Under the pieces are notes generated by a model. It worked only from the letters and a program-made list of their open reading frames with translations. It did not search any database and was not told the origin of the DNA. From CAYWXK01 sp964462515 (GTDB lineage: Bacteria > Planctomycetota > Phycisphaerae > Sedimentisphaerales > Anaerobacaceae), in NCBI GenBank assembly GCA_964462515.1, contig CAYWXK010000015.1, forward strand, positions 1 to 64,000: 64,000 nt of DNA, written 5' to 3'. Both the position numbers and the translations under genes were made by a program. Shown piece after piece: positions 7,856 to 15,627 of the stretch (position 1 is its first letter; each line of letters opens with the position of its first letter).

Positions 7856-8470
7856 TTATAAACTTTTGTTTCTTCGGAGCCAGCCAACGAGAGCTACTCC
7901 GATACCACCCAGCAAAATGGCTCCAGGAGCGGGTATTGGTATCGCCTTAACACGGTCAATACCCAACTGACCCCAGTTATAACGCCAACCAGCTTCAGGT
8001 GCTGTCACAGTAATCCTCAATGTGGTGCCAGGGGTACCGGAGAATGTGGTTACAAAGTACAGTTCTGCTGGGACGGTCACGATGGCAGTGTAGTGCCCCC
8101 ATAGTCTACCATCGACGTGAACGTCGAAATCGTCACCCTGACTCCCATCGAGATGTGTGATTGTTACCGATTTTATTGGCATAGGGTAGCTAATCTCCGC
8201 CCAATTATACAGGTCGGGAGCAGACTCACGGCCCCAGACCATCCTGACCAGGTCATCGTCGCTCAAAGGACTTGGCATCCCGTAACCGCCTCGACCAATT
8301 GGGGGGATACCTTCAATCTCTCCCCAATCGGTGAAAGACATCCCCGAAGCTATTGCAGCATTTTCGCTTGCAGCCGTGCCTAAATCAACTGTAAAGATAG
8401 CCATTGCCGGGGATGCGGCCAGAGCCAAAATTGCTACTATAAAAATTGTTATGAACTTTTTCATAATCAT
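7856..8470 (-). CDS. PEP-CTERM sorting domain protein, 204 aa
   Basis: Signal peptide MIMKKFITIFIVAILALAAS (cleavage near AMA), a mature domain with THLDGSQGDDFDVHVDGRLW and WGQLGIDRV, and a tail IPAPGAILLGGIGVALVGWL plus RRNKSL. The mature domain is a diverged paralogue of the 189-residue protein encoded next to it. The tail is identical to that of the 302-residue protein, and the repeat boundary lies just before the tail, so the tail codons were exchanged or copied independently of the body. First gene after the long leader at 8471-8904. Predicted exosortase substrate; function unknown. Confidence 0.87.
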   Translation of the reverse strand: MIMKKFITIFIVAILALAASPAMAIFTVDLGTAASENAAIASGMSFTDWGEIEGIPPIGRGGYGMPSPLSDDDLVRMVWGRESAPDLYNWAEISYPMPIKSVTITHLDGSQGDDFDVHVDGRLWGHYTAIVTVPAELYFVTTFSGTPGTTLRITVTAPEAGWRYNWGQLGIDRVKAIPIPAPGAILLGGIGVALVGWLRRNKSL

Positions 8471-8904
8471 CGTCCCTTCTCCAAAATCTTGTCCTTATTC
8501 TACGTTTCACATCTACAAAGAAAATCGAATGAATCTCCAGGTTGCATATAAAGGGCCTGCGCGCAAGGGTCCTTTATAATAAACAAGTTTGCCTCAGGTC
8601 GGTTCAGGGGGTCCGCGAGCCCACCGAACGAAGATAAATGCCGGTGAAAAACAAACGCTATCAAAACCGCTTAATGCTGCTATGACATTGCGAAATGTCA
8701 TTAGCAGAAGCGACAGCAATATGCTTGATAATTTCCTACTTTTTTTATCCAAAATCACTTCTCTATCTTCTCCTGAAAAGATGCTTTACAGTCGCGCATC
8801 TGAAGTAGTAACTTACGCGCAGAACACACTGCGAGTGTATGTCCTCCTCCTTGCTGACGTTACCTATATTCACCAATTTACCAAGTTTGTCTATCTTATG
8901 TCAA
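8471..8904 (-). promoter_or_regulatory. Long leader and promoter of the PEP-CTERM operon, copy 2
   Basis: TTGACA (8899-8904), an 18-base spacer and TAAATT (8875-8880) lie on the minus strand, then AAGGAGGAGG (8843-8852), an ACACT-CGC-AGTGT hairpin, a short upstream frame (possible GTG start, ending ARGPPEPT and a stop), and the hairpin AAAGGACC/GGCCCTTT (8550-8575), about 80 bases before the gene. It is collinear with 4516-4951 without gaps through the frame region, at roughly three-quarters identity by eye. Candidate cis-acting RNA; I could not match it to a known riboswitch class. Confidence 0.6.
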
Positions 8905-9233
8905 GTAAAAAAACGGATTTTTGTAAAAAAAGTTATATTTTTATGGAAAATGGTAAAAAAAAAGGATTTGATGTGGGGTAAAGGCGGAGGAAAGAAACCA
9001 CGGAAGGAAGAAAAAAGGGGAATCTACTACAATTGGATTACTACCAAAGTGGCAGAAGATAAGAAATGTAGGCCAAGGTTGATATGAGTTGGCTGTGGTA
9101 AAAAAAAAGTAGTAGAAGTGTGGTTGTAGGCTAAAAAGTGGTTAGTTATTCTATGGTGTATCTAATAACGGAGGGAATTTGTTGAAAATGGCCAGGATGT
9201 GAAAAGAAAAGATATGTTTTTTAGAAAGTCTGT
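8905..9233. other. Gene-free spacer between the PEP-CTERM region and the polysaccharide locus
   Basis: Purine-rich DNA with several A-tracts. I see no gene, no clear terminator for the long minus-strand operon that ends at 9234, and no repeat beyond A-tracts. Confidence 0.5.
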
Positions 9234-9584
9234 TTAGTCAATAATTGGGAAAGTGGACATATCATTATATTGCGCAGCAGGAGACCTGGCCTCGGTAACA
9301 AATCTTAAAAGCATTGCAATTTTGCTTTTGACCTGGACTTTTCGATAGATATTTCTTGTATGAGTTTTTACGGTTCCGGGTCTTATACTCAGAGACCTGG
9401 CAATACTACCATTGCGCAGGCCCTGGCAGATAAGCTCTGCTATCTGGCGCTCGCGCTGCGTTAGGTTGTAGCGGTTTTGCACGTACATCCACTGTTTACT
9501 GTCGAGCAAGGCAAGCTCGGGGCAACGGCTGTTGATTTGGCCATTGCTATTGTTATTGTTTTCTGAATTTGGTAATTGTGTCAT
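9234..9584 (-). CDS. Small LuxR/GerE-type HTH regulator
   Basis: This 116-residue protein has a LuxR-type helix-turn-helix at about residues 38-100: LTQRERQIAELICQGLRNGS, then IARSLSIRPGTVKTHTRNIY and RKVQV. The first 35 residues are Asn/Ser-rich and carry no receiver or ligand domain, so it is a minimal DNA-binding regulator. The ATG overlaps the stop of the TPR gene (TAATG), which implies translational coupling at the end of the polysaccharide operon. A likely job is control of this locus or of the PEP-CTERM genes next door. How its activity would be modulated is not visible. Confidence 0.85.
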   Translation of the reverse strand: MTQLPNSENNNNSNGQINSRCPELALLDSKQWMYVQNRYNLTQRERQIAELICQGLRNGSIARSLSIRPGTVKTHTRNIYRKVQVKSKIAMLLRFVTEARSPAAQYNDMSTFPIID

Positions 9585-12500
9585 TATGAACCTCCTTCTT
9601 TTAACAGCTCTTCGAGCAGACGTCTCGCCTCGGCGAGATCTTTCGGTGATAAACTTTTAGTTTGAGCCTCTGGATTCAGAACCTGGTTTAGATATTCAAT
9701 CGCCTTGTCTTTTTCCCCAATTGCGGCGACGGCTGGCCTTAAGCCCACCGTTCGCATTCGGCGCAGTGCGGCGATAGCCCTTGCCAGATGGAAACGCGAG
9801 GCGGTTCCAGATGGGGATTCCTTTGGATAAAGCTTAATACAGGTGGTGAAATCCTGGATGGCTTTGTTAAAATCTCCAAGGCGAAAGTATATAACGCCTC
9901 GAGTATCGACAAGGTCGATATAATTCGGGGCAATTTTTAGTCCCCTTTCTGCAAGCACGAGCGCCTTCTGGAATGCACTTTGCTCTTCACACAGTATCCA
10001 GGCGAGATTGTTGATAGCAACAAGGTTGTTGGTTTCGAGGTTGAGAATTTGCTGATAAAGTCGAGCTGATTGGTCGGAGCGGTCTATAAGCTGCAGGTGC
10101 ATAGCGAGGATGTTCATAGCATCGATGCAGTTTGGGTCTTTGCTGATTACGGTGTTAAGTATTTCCTCGGCTGTTTTTTTTGCTTCAGTATCTTCAACAG
10201 CTGCTAACTCTCGAGCGATGGCAACGGGCGTGCGCGTGTCTTTGGGATGTTTTTGGAACCAGTCGGCAGCGCTTTGGTTTACCTGGCTCCAGAGCTTGTC
10301 ATCTTTGAGCAATCGGGCCTGTGCGAATATGGGAGCTGGGTCATTAGGTTCTGAATTTAGAAGTGAGTCGAATATTTTTTGCGATTCTATTTTATCTCCA
10401 GTTTTATATAAGGCGATTGCGAATGCGATATTGCATCTTCGACGTGTTGCATCAGTGCACAAGGTTAGCTGATTTCTAAGCAATTCAACGGCTTTTTCGG
10501 ATTCTCCTGCTGAGATGTATGTATTAGCCAGCAGGATGGCCGTATCGACATCGTTAGGATCCAGAGCCTGCAGTTCTTTGAGGGTTGGAGTTGCGAGGAT
10601 GGGTGAGCGTGCTGCTTCACCACGAGCTTTCAATAGTAGCAAGGTCTTATCGTTGGGTTTGTGGACCAGGCCACGCAGGGCGGTGTCAACGGCTCTTCCG
10701 GGTTGACCCTGTCTTAGTGATATTTCACCTAATAGCGCCCAGGCATCAGCTTCTTTGGGCTGCTCTTCGGTAATTTTTTGAAGAATCGCAGTAGCACTCT
10801 CAATTGCTGGGGCTGTGCCTTCAGCAAGAAGTAAGCGCGCTTTAAGTAATTGCAATTGGCTATCTGCGGGGTTTGATTCTAAAGACTTGTCGAGAATGCT
10901 TTTTGCCTGGCTAATTTTGTCGGGATTACCAGAAGCGAACAATATTGAAACTGCCCGCTTCTGGACCTGGATGTTGTCCGGGGCCAAAGACAGGGCTTGC
11001 TGGATATCGGCTTGTGCTTTGTCAGGCCGGCCTGTGATAAAATAGAAGTCGCTTCGGACAGCCCAGGTTTCGACGTTGTTTGGTTCAATAGTTACAGCGT
11101 GGTTGAAGTCTTCAGTTGCCTTATCAAGCTGGCCAAGGGAAGTAAACGTTCGGGCCCGGATGATGTAGGCTGGTGCGTTGTTGAGGTTGCTTACAATCTG
11201 GTCGCAGAGCGTCAGCGCTTCTTGAGGTTTATTTTGCCGGAGATTTAGCTGGATTTGTGCGAACATCACCTCCAGCGAGCTGGGGTCGCGTTTTCTTAAG
11301 TTGTCGAGCAGTTTAGCTGCTTCGTCGAATTTGTTTTGGCGTATGTTAAGCAGGGCAAGAGAGAGACAAGCGGCCTGGTTGTTCGGGTCGCTGGTAAGCA
11401 TATCTTCGAGGATGTCAGAAGCCGAGCTGAACTGTCCGCGTCTGAGGTAGCTTTCGAGCTGGAATCGCTGTAGCTGTGGGTGGTAGAGTTTTTCCTGCGA
11501 GGTGCGGCTCAGGATTTGTTCCGCCTGGTCATATTCTTTTGCTTTATAGAGTGCAGCGACAGCAGGGACAATGACGCGCAGGTCGCGTGGAGAGCGGTCG
11601 AGAGCCTGACGGTAAGTAGAAAGAGCCATCTGGATGTCACCACCGCGGTCATAAGTTGCGGCCAGGAGCAGGAGACTTGCCTGGTCATCAGGATTAGCCA
11701 GCAGATTTTCCTGCAGGAGCGGAATAATCTGTGGGTAGCGGTCTTTGAAATTAGCTGCTGCGAACCAGGCTTTAGCTTGTTCGTATCGCCATTGCCAGCT
11801 GCTTTCACCTTCGAGGGATTTGATTTCGTCAATGAGCTGTTGTGATTTTTGTGTGTCTTTGGCGACCTGTTCAGATGACAGGAGCCAGCGTTTGATTAGG
11901 ATGTCGTTAGGAAGTTTGTGAGCAAGCTCGCTGAGCAGGGGATATAGCTGGTCGGTTTGACGCCAACTCACATACGATTCAGCGAGCAATAGGCCTAATT
12001 CGCGCTGTGCAAGAGGCAGCTGAATGCGTGTTAGTGCATTTTTGATGACTTCCTGGCATTTTTCGCGTTGGTTTTGTTGAGCCAATAGAAGTGCGAGGAA
12101 TTTGACCGGCTCGGTGGAGTCGGGGAACTGATTTATAGTCTGATTTAGTTTTAGTATTGCCTCATCTATTTTTTGTTGGGCGGCGAGCAATTCGACTTCG
12201 GCTATTGCGACTTTTAACTGGGATGGATGGTCTTGCTTTAGCTGCGTTAGGAGCGACTCGGCGCCGGCGAAGTTGCTCCGATTTATTGCCAGCCGGAGCT
12301 GGGTAAGTTTGACATCGAGTGTGTCTTTTGTAGCCTGCTGGAGTGCGGACAACTGATTTTCTATTTCCTGCCAGCTTTGGTCGTTTGCGGGTGTTGAACT
12401 TGCCGCAAGTAATTGCATCCGAGCTTGCAAGTGTAACAAAACAGGTTCGGGATTATTGGGTGAAAGCTGCATAGCTATGCGGGTCTGTTCTATAGTTTCG

Positions 12501-13873
12501 GCCCAGTTTCTGGTCTGGGCTAATAGTCTGGCAAGTCTCAGGTGAGCTTCTATCCTAGCAAGTCTCTGGTGAGCTTCGGAGAGGTCGGTGTTTTCAGAGA
12601 CGAGTGTGCGCAACTGTCGAAGTGCCGATTGTGTGTCACCTAATCGGGTGAAAGCCGATGCCAATGCTAATCGGACACGCGGCGACTTATTATTTAATTG
12701 TATTGCCCTCTGCCAGCATTTGACGGCCTCAAACGGCAGGTCGTTCTGGTCGGCAACAAGACCTTCGAGGAAGGCGACAGCGCCCGGGGCGATATCCATC
12801 TGGCGTAGTTTTGAGATGCAGTCGGCGGCGCGGTTGAGCTGGCCAGCCTGGATGAATAAATCTGCGGCAGTGGGCATAAAATCCCAGGGTTGAGAAGCAA
12901 GCTCTTTGAGTGCATTTTCGGCTACGGCTGCCATCTTTTCTTTCGAGCCTGCTCGCAATGCCAGTTGTGCCCAGGCCTGCCAGAGGAACTGGTCTGCTGG
13001 GATGGCTTTTTGGACGACTGTAAGATGTTGCTCTGCTTTGTCCAGGACATTTGCGTCGATGAGGGCGGCAGCGAGTCGCAGGCGGACCGAAGGGTCGGAT
13101 AGATCGAGTTTTTCGGCCTGTTCAAGGTCAAGCAGTGCCTGTGCTCTGTTTTTTTCGGCCTGTTCAAGGTCAAGCAGTGCCTGTGCTCTGTTTTGGTTTC
13201 TCAGATGGAAGCCTGCGCGGCTTATAAAGGCAAGAGCGGAGGAGGGATTATTTTTTATTGCATCGTCAAACCACTGTTCGGGTGGTTCCGAGAAGATTTC
13301 ACGGCGCTGCTCAGTAAGCCGGCCTAAGGCTTCGTAGGCGAGGAGCTGGTTAGGGTCCTGGGCGATGATGCTTTTGAGCTCTGCTGCTGCTTCGTTGAAT
13401 TTTCGCTGGTTTGCCAGTGCTACGGCCAATAGTCTGCGAACTTCCGGGTCCGGATTTGTTTCAAGGTATCGGGTGGTGATTAGCTCGGCCTCGCCAGGTG
13501 TGCCGATAGCGAAGAACAATCCTGCAAGCTGGATGACGGCGTCGCGGTTGTTGTTATCTATGCGTAAGACGGCACGATATGCGTTTAGTGCCTGCTGGAT
13601 GTTGTTTTGCTTAAGAGGTATGATTTTAAGGTGCGCATCAGCGTATTTGAGCAGTATAGGTATGTCATCTGCTTTAACGGCCAGATATCTACCTAGATTT
13701 TTTGCGGCATCTTCCCATCTGTGTTCATCGTAGGCTTTGTTGCCAGCGGCAAGCCCACGGTCGGCTCTGTTAGCTCTTTGCCATCGGCGTAGTCCGAAAG
13801 CCGTTATGGCCAGAACAATAAGGCCTATTAGCAGCACTATTGCCAGTTTCCAGTTAAAGTATCTTTTTGCCAT
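9584..13873 (-). CDS. Giant TPR protein of exosortase/EPS locus (PrsT-like)
   Basis: The protein has 1429 residues, with a membrane helix at about 9-28 (WKLAIVLLIGLIVLAITAFG) and then tetratricopeptide repeats to the end, recognisable by repeated A..A......P.....L units. Exosortase/EPS loci commonly encode a large TPR protein (PrsT, often a lipoprotein); this one has an N-terminal anchor and no lipobox. It probably acts at the periplasmic side as a scaffold for polysaccharide assembly or export. Two recent in-frame duplications are visible: 14 residues (NRAQALLDLEQAEK twice, 42-bp repeat) and 9 residues (around LARIEAHLRLAR, 27 bp). It starts 33 bases after the sugar transferase gene. Confidence 0.85.
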   Translation of the reverse strand: MAKRYFNWKLAIVLLIGLIVLAITAFGLRRWQRANRADRGLAAGNKAYDEHRWEDAAKNLGRYLAVKADDIPILLKYADAHLKIIPLKQNNIQQALNAYRAVLRIDNNNRDAVIQLAGLFFAIGTPGEAELITTRYLETNPDPEVRRLLAVALANQRKFNEAAAELKSIIAQDPNQLLAYEALGRLTEQRREIFSEPPEQWFDDAIKNNPSSALAFISRAGFHLRNQNRAQALLDLEQAEKNRAQALLDLEQAEKLDLSDPSVRLRLAAALIDANVLDKAEQHLTVVQKAIPADQFLWQAWAQLALRAGSKEKMAAVAENALKELASQPWDFMPTAADLFIQAGQLNRAADCISKLRQMDIAPGAVAFLEGLVADQNDLPFEAVKCWQRAIQLNNKSPRVRLALASAFTRLGDTQSALRQLRTLVSENTDLSEAHQRLARIEAHLRLARLLAQTRNWAETIEQTRIAMQLSPNNPEPVLLHLQARMQLLAASSTPANDQSWQEIENQLSALQQATKDTLDVKLTQLRLAINRSNFAGAESLLTQLKQDHPSQLKVAIAEVELLAAQQKIDEAILKLNQTINQFPDSTEPVKFLALLLAQQNQREKCQEVIKNALTRIQLPLAQRELGLLLAESYVSWRQTDQLYPLLSELAHKLPNDILIKRWLLSSEQVAKDTQKSQQLIDEIKSLEGESSWQWRYEQAKAWFAAANFKDRYPQIIPLLQENLLANPDDQASLLLLAATYDRGGDIQMALSTYRQALDRSPRDLRVIVPAVAALYKAKEYDQAEQILSRTSQEKLYHPQLQRFQLESYLRRGQFSSASDILEDMLTSDPNNQAACLSLALLNIRQNKFDEAAKLLDNLRKRDPSSLEVMFAQIQLNLRQNKPQEALTLCDQIVSNLNNAPAYIIRARTFTSLGQLDKATEDFNHAVTIEPNNVETWAVRSDFYFITGRPDKAQADIQQALSLAPDNIQVQKRAVSILFASGNPDKISQAKSILDKSLESNPADSQLQLLKARLLLAEGTAPAIESATAILQKITEEQPKEADAWALLGEISLRQGQPGRAVDTALRGLVHKPNDKTLLLLKARGEAARSPILATPTLKELQALDPNDVDTAILLANTYISAGESEKAVELLRNQLTLCTDATRRRCNIAFAIALYKTGDKIESQKIFDSLLNSEPNDPAPIFAQARLLKDDKLWSQVNQSAADWFQKHPKDTRTPVAIARELAAVEDTEAKKTAEEILNTVISKDPNCIDAMNILAMHLQLIDRSDQSARLYQQILNLETNNLVAINNLAWILCEEQSAFQKALVLAERGLKIAPNYIDLVDTRGVIYFRLGDFNKAIQDFTTCIKLYPKESPSGTASRFHLARAIAALRRMRTVGLRPAVAAIGEKDKAIEYLNQVLNPEAQTKSLSPKDLAEARRLLEELLKEGGS
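12531..12577. repeat. 27-bp tandem duplication inside the TPR gene
   Basis: The string gcaagtctcaggtgagctt at 12531 recurs at 12558 with one change (a to t), an offset of 27 bases. It adds nine residues in frame to the TPR protein. Confidence 0.75.
13109..13192. repeat. Perfect 42-bp tandem duplication inside the TPR gene
   Basis: Two adjacent identical 42-base units (13109-13150 and 13151-13192) encode NRAQALLDLEQAEK twice. Perfect identity implies a very recent event; the insertion is in frame but breaks the usual 34-residue TPR period. Confidence 0.9.
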
Positions 13874-13906
13874 TTCTTTCTCCTTTTTTAATCCACAATA
13901 TCGTTT

Positions 13907-15586
13907 TTAGAATTGGCGGGCAAAGTCCTCAGCTATTACTTTGATGGTTTGCCAGCATATCCAAAGGTCGGTTTTCAGCGACAGGTTTCTGACATAAGTG
14001 GTATCGTAGTAAATCCATTCCTGGAAATCTTTCATAGGTTTGCGTGTTCTACGGATTTGCCAGAGTCCTGTGATTCCCGGCCTGACGGAAAGGCGTGCAT
14101 CGCGCCAGGATGGGCACAAAGTGTTTTCTGATTCCGGTGAGGGCCTGGGTCCAATGATGCTCATCTGACCGAGTAAGACGTTAATGAATTGAGGTATTTC
14201 GTCGATGAATGTGTCCCGCAGGAATTTGCCGGCGGTGCTCAGTCGCGGGTCCTCGTGCATTTTGAATTGTGGGCCGTCAACTTCACTGGCGACCCTTAGT
14301 TTATCCTGAATTCTGTCGGCACCAGCGAGCATTGTTCTGAATTTCAAGCAGTTAAAGATTTTTCCGTGTAGTCCCTGGCGTTTATCTTTGAAGAATACCG
14401 GGCCGGGCGAGCTTAGTTTTATCGCCAGGGCGATAAAGGGTACTATTGGGGCAAATAGAGTCAGGACTATTATCGCAACGACGCAGTCGATGATTCGCTT
14501 GAAACATCGTGCGTAAGAGAGTCTTGACCAGGTGCGGAAAACTGCCTTGTCATTTAGGCGGCTTAAATCGAGTTCCATACGGCAAATTCCTTTTGGACCG
14601 GCAGTTTGAAGATTGTTTTTCTGGTTGCGGTTAAATTGTGGGCCAATTAAAATGCGGTTATCGATAAGCTGGTCGCGCGGAACAGTAATATCTGGGCCGA
14701 TAATTGATGAATTTATTATAGCACTTTGACCGAGTCTGGCGTTATCCGCGATGATGGCTGGGCCTATGATGATTGCTTTGGGGCTGATTTCAATGTTCTT
14801 ACCCAAAAGGACTTTGCCAAGTAGTCTTGCCTCTTGCGATATTTTGTTATTGTCGGCAGCAGTAAGGTTTCTGCAAAGAAGCGATTGACGCTCGATGTTT
14901 GTCCTACAGAGGTTCAGCAGGCCGAATTCAGTTTCCAAGTCCAGGACGGTGCCGGCGATTTTAACTGCGCGGAATGTCACGGTGTTTGTGCGGCAACCGT
15001 CGATGAAATCAGGAAAGGATTCCGGTAAGGTATTGCAGGTGAAAGTCCGATTAAAGACATCGGTTTTGATAAAGAGATGATGAGGCCAATCAACAGGGAG
15101 AGGTGAAGGCTCGGCGGAATGGGAGTAGAGACGGCGGATACCGGCGATATTGCCCTGTGCTGTCAATCGCACTTTTTCATAGCCTGCGAGCAATTCGGGT
15201 TCGATACTAACTGCTGCTACATCGGCCTGAATAGTGGTTAATACTCTGGTAAGGAGGGGACGATTAGTTTGGGCAGCAAAACGGCCATTGGAGATGACGA
15301 GCCAGGAGTTTGAGGAGGAGTATGCTTTTATCTTGTTAAGGAACTCGGCAGGGATTTGTAGATTTTCACCATAAGATATTATTTGGGGCGAACCTGTGTT
15401 GAGCTTGATGTCCCATTCTTGAGGGATAGCAAAGACGGTTTCGGTGCCACGGTCGATGGATAAACTTGTGCTTAATCCGTTAAGGACGATGCTGGCGATG
15501 GGTTCACCGGAGACAGCAAACCGTAAAAGCTGGCGACCACTGGAGGTTTGAGAGCTGCTGTTTCTATGTATGATAATGAGATTCAT
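13907..15586 (-). CDS. Hexapeptide-repeat domain fused to polyprenyl-phosphate sugar transferase
   Basis: The C-terminal 200 residues are a bacterial sugar transferase: a membrane helix at about 355-382 (RIIDCVVAIIVLTLFAPIVP), SPGPVFFKDKRQG, LKFRTM, DEIPQFINVLLGQMSIIGPR and RPGITGLWQ. This enzyme family starts polysaccharide synthesis by moving a sugar phosphate onto undecaprenyl phosphate at the inner membrane. In place of the usual multi-helix N-terminus there are about 240 soluble residues of unknown function and a short left-handed beta-helix (imperfect hexapeptides such as IIIGPAIIADNARLGQSAII, near 260-310). The same kind of hexapeptide region occurs in the exosortase fusion two genes upstream. 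Next to the Wzz/BY-kinase gene, as expected for an EPS locus. Confidence 0.85.
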   Translation of the reverse strand: MNLIIIHRNSSSQTSSGRQLLRFAVSGEPIASIVLNGLSTSLSIDRGTETVFAIPQEWDIKLNTGSPQIISYGENLQIPAEFLNKIKAYSSSNSWLVISNGRFAAQTNRPLLTRVLTTIQADVAAVSIEPELLAGYEKVRLTAQGNIAGIRRLYSHSAEPSPLPVDWPHHLFIKTDVFNRTFTCNTLPESFPDFIDGCRTNTVTFRAVKIAGTVLDLETEFGLLNLCRTNIERQSLLCRNLTAADNNKISQEARLLGKVLLGKNIEISPKAIIIGPAIIADNARLGQSAIINSSIIGPDITVPRDQLIDNRILIGPQFNRNQKNNLQTAGPKGICRMELDLSRLNDKAVFRTWSRLSYARCFKRIIDCVVAIIVLTLFAPIVPFIALAIKLSSPGPVFFKDKRQGLHGKIFNCLKFRTMLAGADRIQDKLRVASEVDGPQFKMHEDPRLSTAGKFLRDTFIDEIPQFINVLLGQMSIIGPRPSPESENTLCPSWRDARLSVRPGITGLWQIRRTRKPMKDFQEWIYYDTTYVRNLSLKTDLWICWQTIKVIAEDFARQF

Positions 15587-15627
15587 AAACGGCTTTGAAA
15601 CTTATGCTCAGGGACGATTCAAATTGG

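Larger units (their letters stand above)
6994..7927. repeat. Direct repeat of about 934 bp, copy 2
   Basis: Second copy of the 5009-5942 segment, with the same terminator, gene and start of the neighbouring sorting tail. The left junction is in AT-rich DNA immediately next to the promoter at 6940-6968, and the right junction is inside the tail codons of the 7856-8470 gene. Confidence 0.9.

Noticed and set aside
5009..7927. Composite transposon explanation of the 934-bp repeats
   Set aside because: No transposase, terminal inverted repeats or target duplications lie at the repeat ends; the repeats hold only PEP-CTERM genes and a terminator.
8471..8904. Leader as a known riboswitch such as cyclic di-GMP
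   Set aside because: I compared it by eye with the GEMM-I consensus and some other classes and found no convincing match. A covariance search would be needed.
4516..8904. Sigma-54 promoters before the PEP-CTERM genes
   Set aside because: PrsK/PrsR-type control is known for some PEP-CTERM systems, but no TGGCAC-N5-TTGC-like site was seen; TTGACA-type promoters fit better.
11480..11845. Plus-strand frames opposite the TPR gene, and similar long frames opposite other EPS genes
   Set aside because: They are antisense shadows of genes with strong domain matches and lack start signals.
13109..13192. CRISPR-like repeats
   Set aside because: The 42-bp units are directly adjacent with no spacers and lie inside a coding frame. 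No CRISPR array was seen anywhere in the window.
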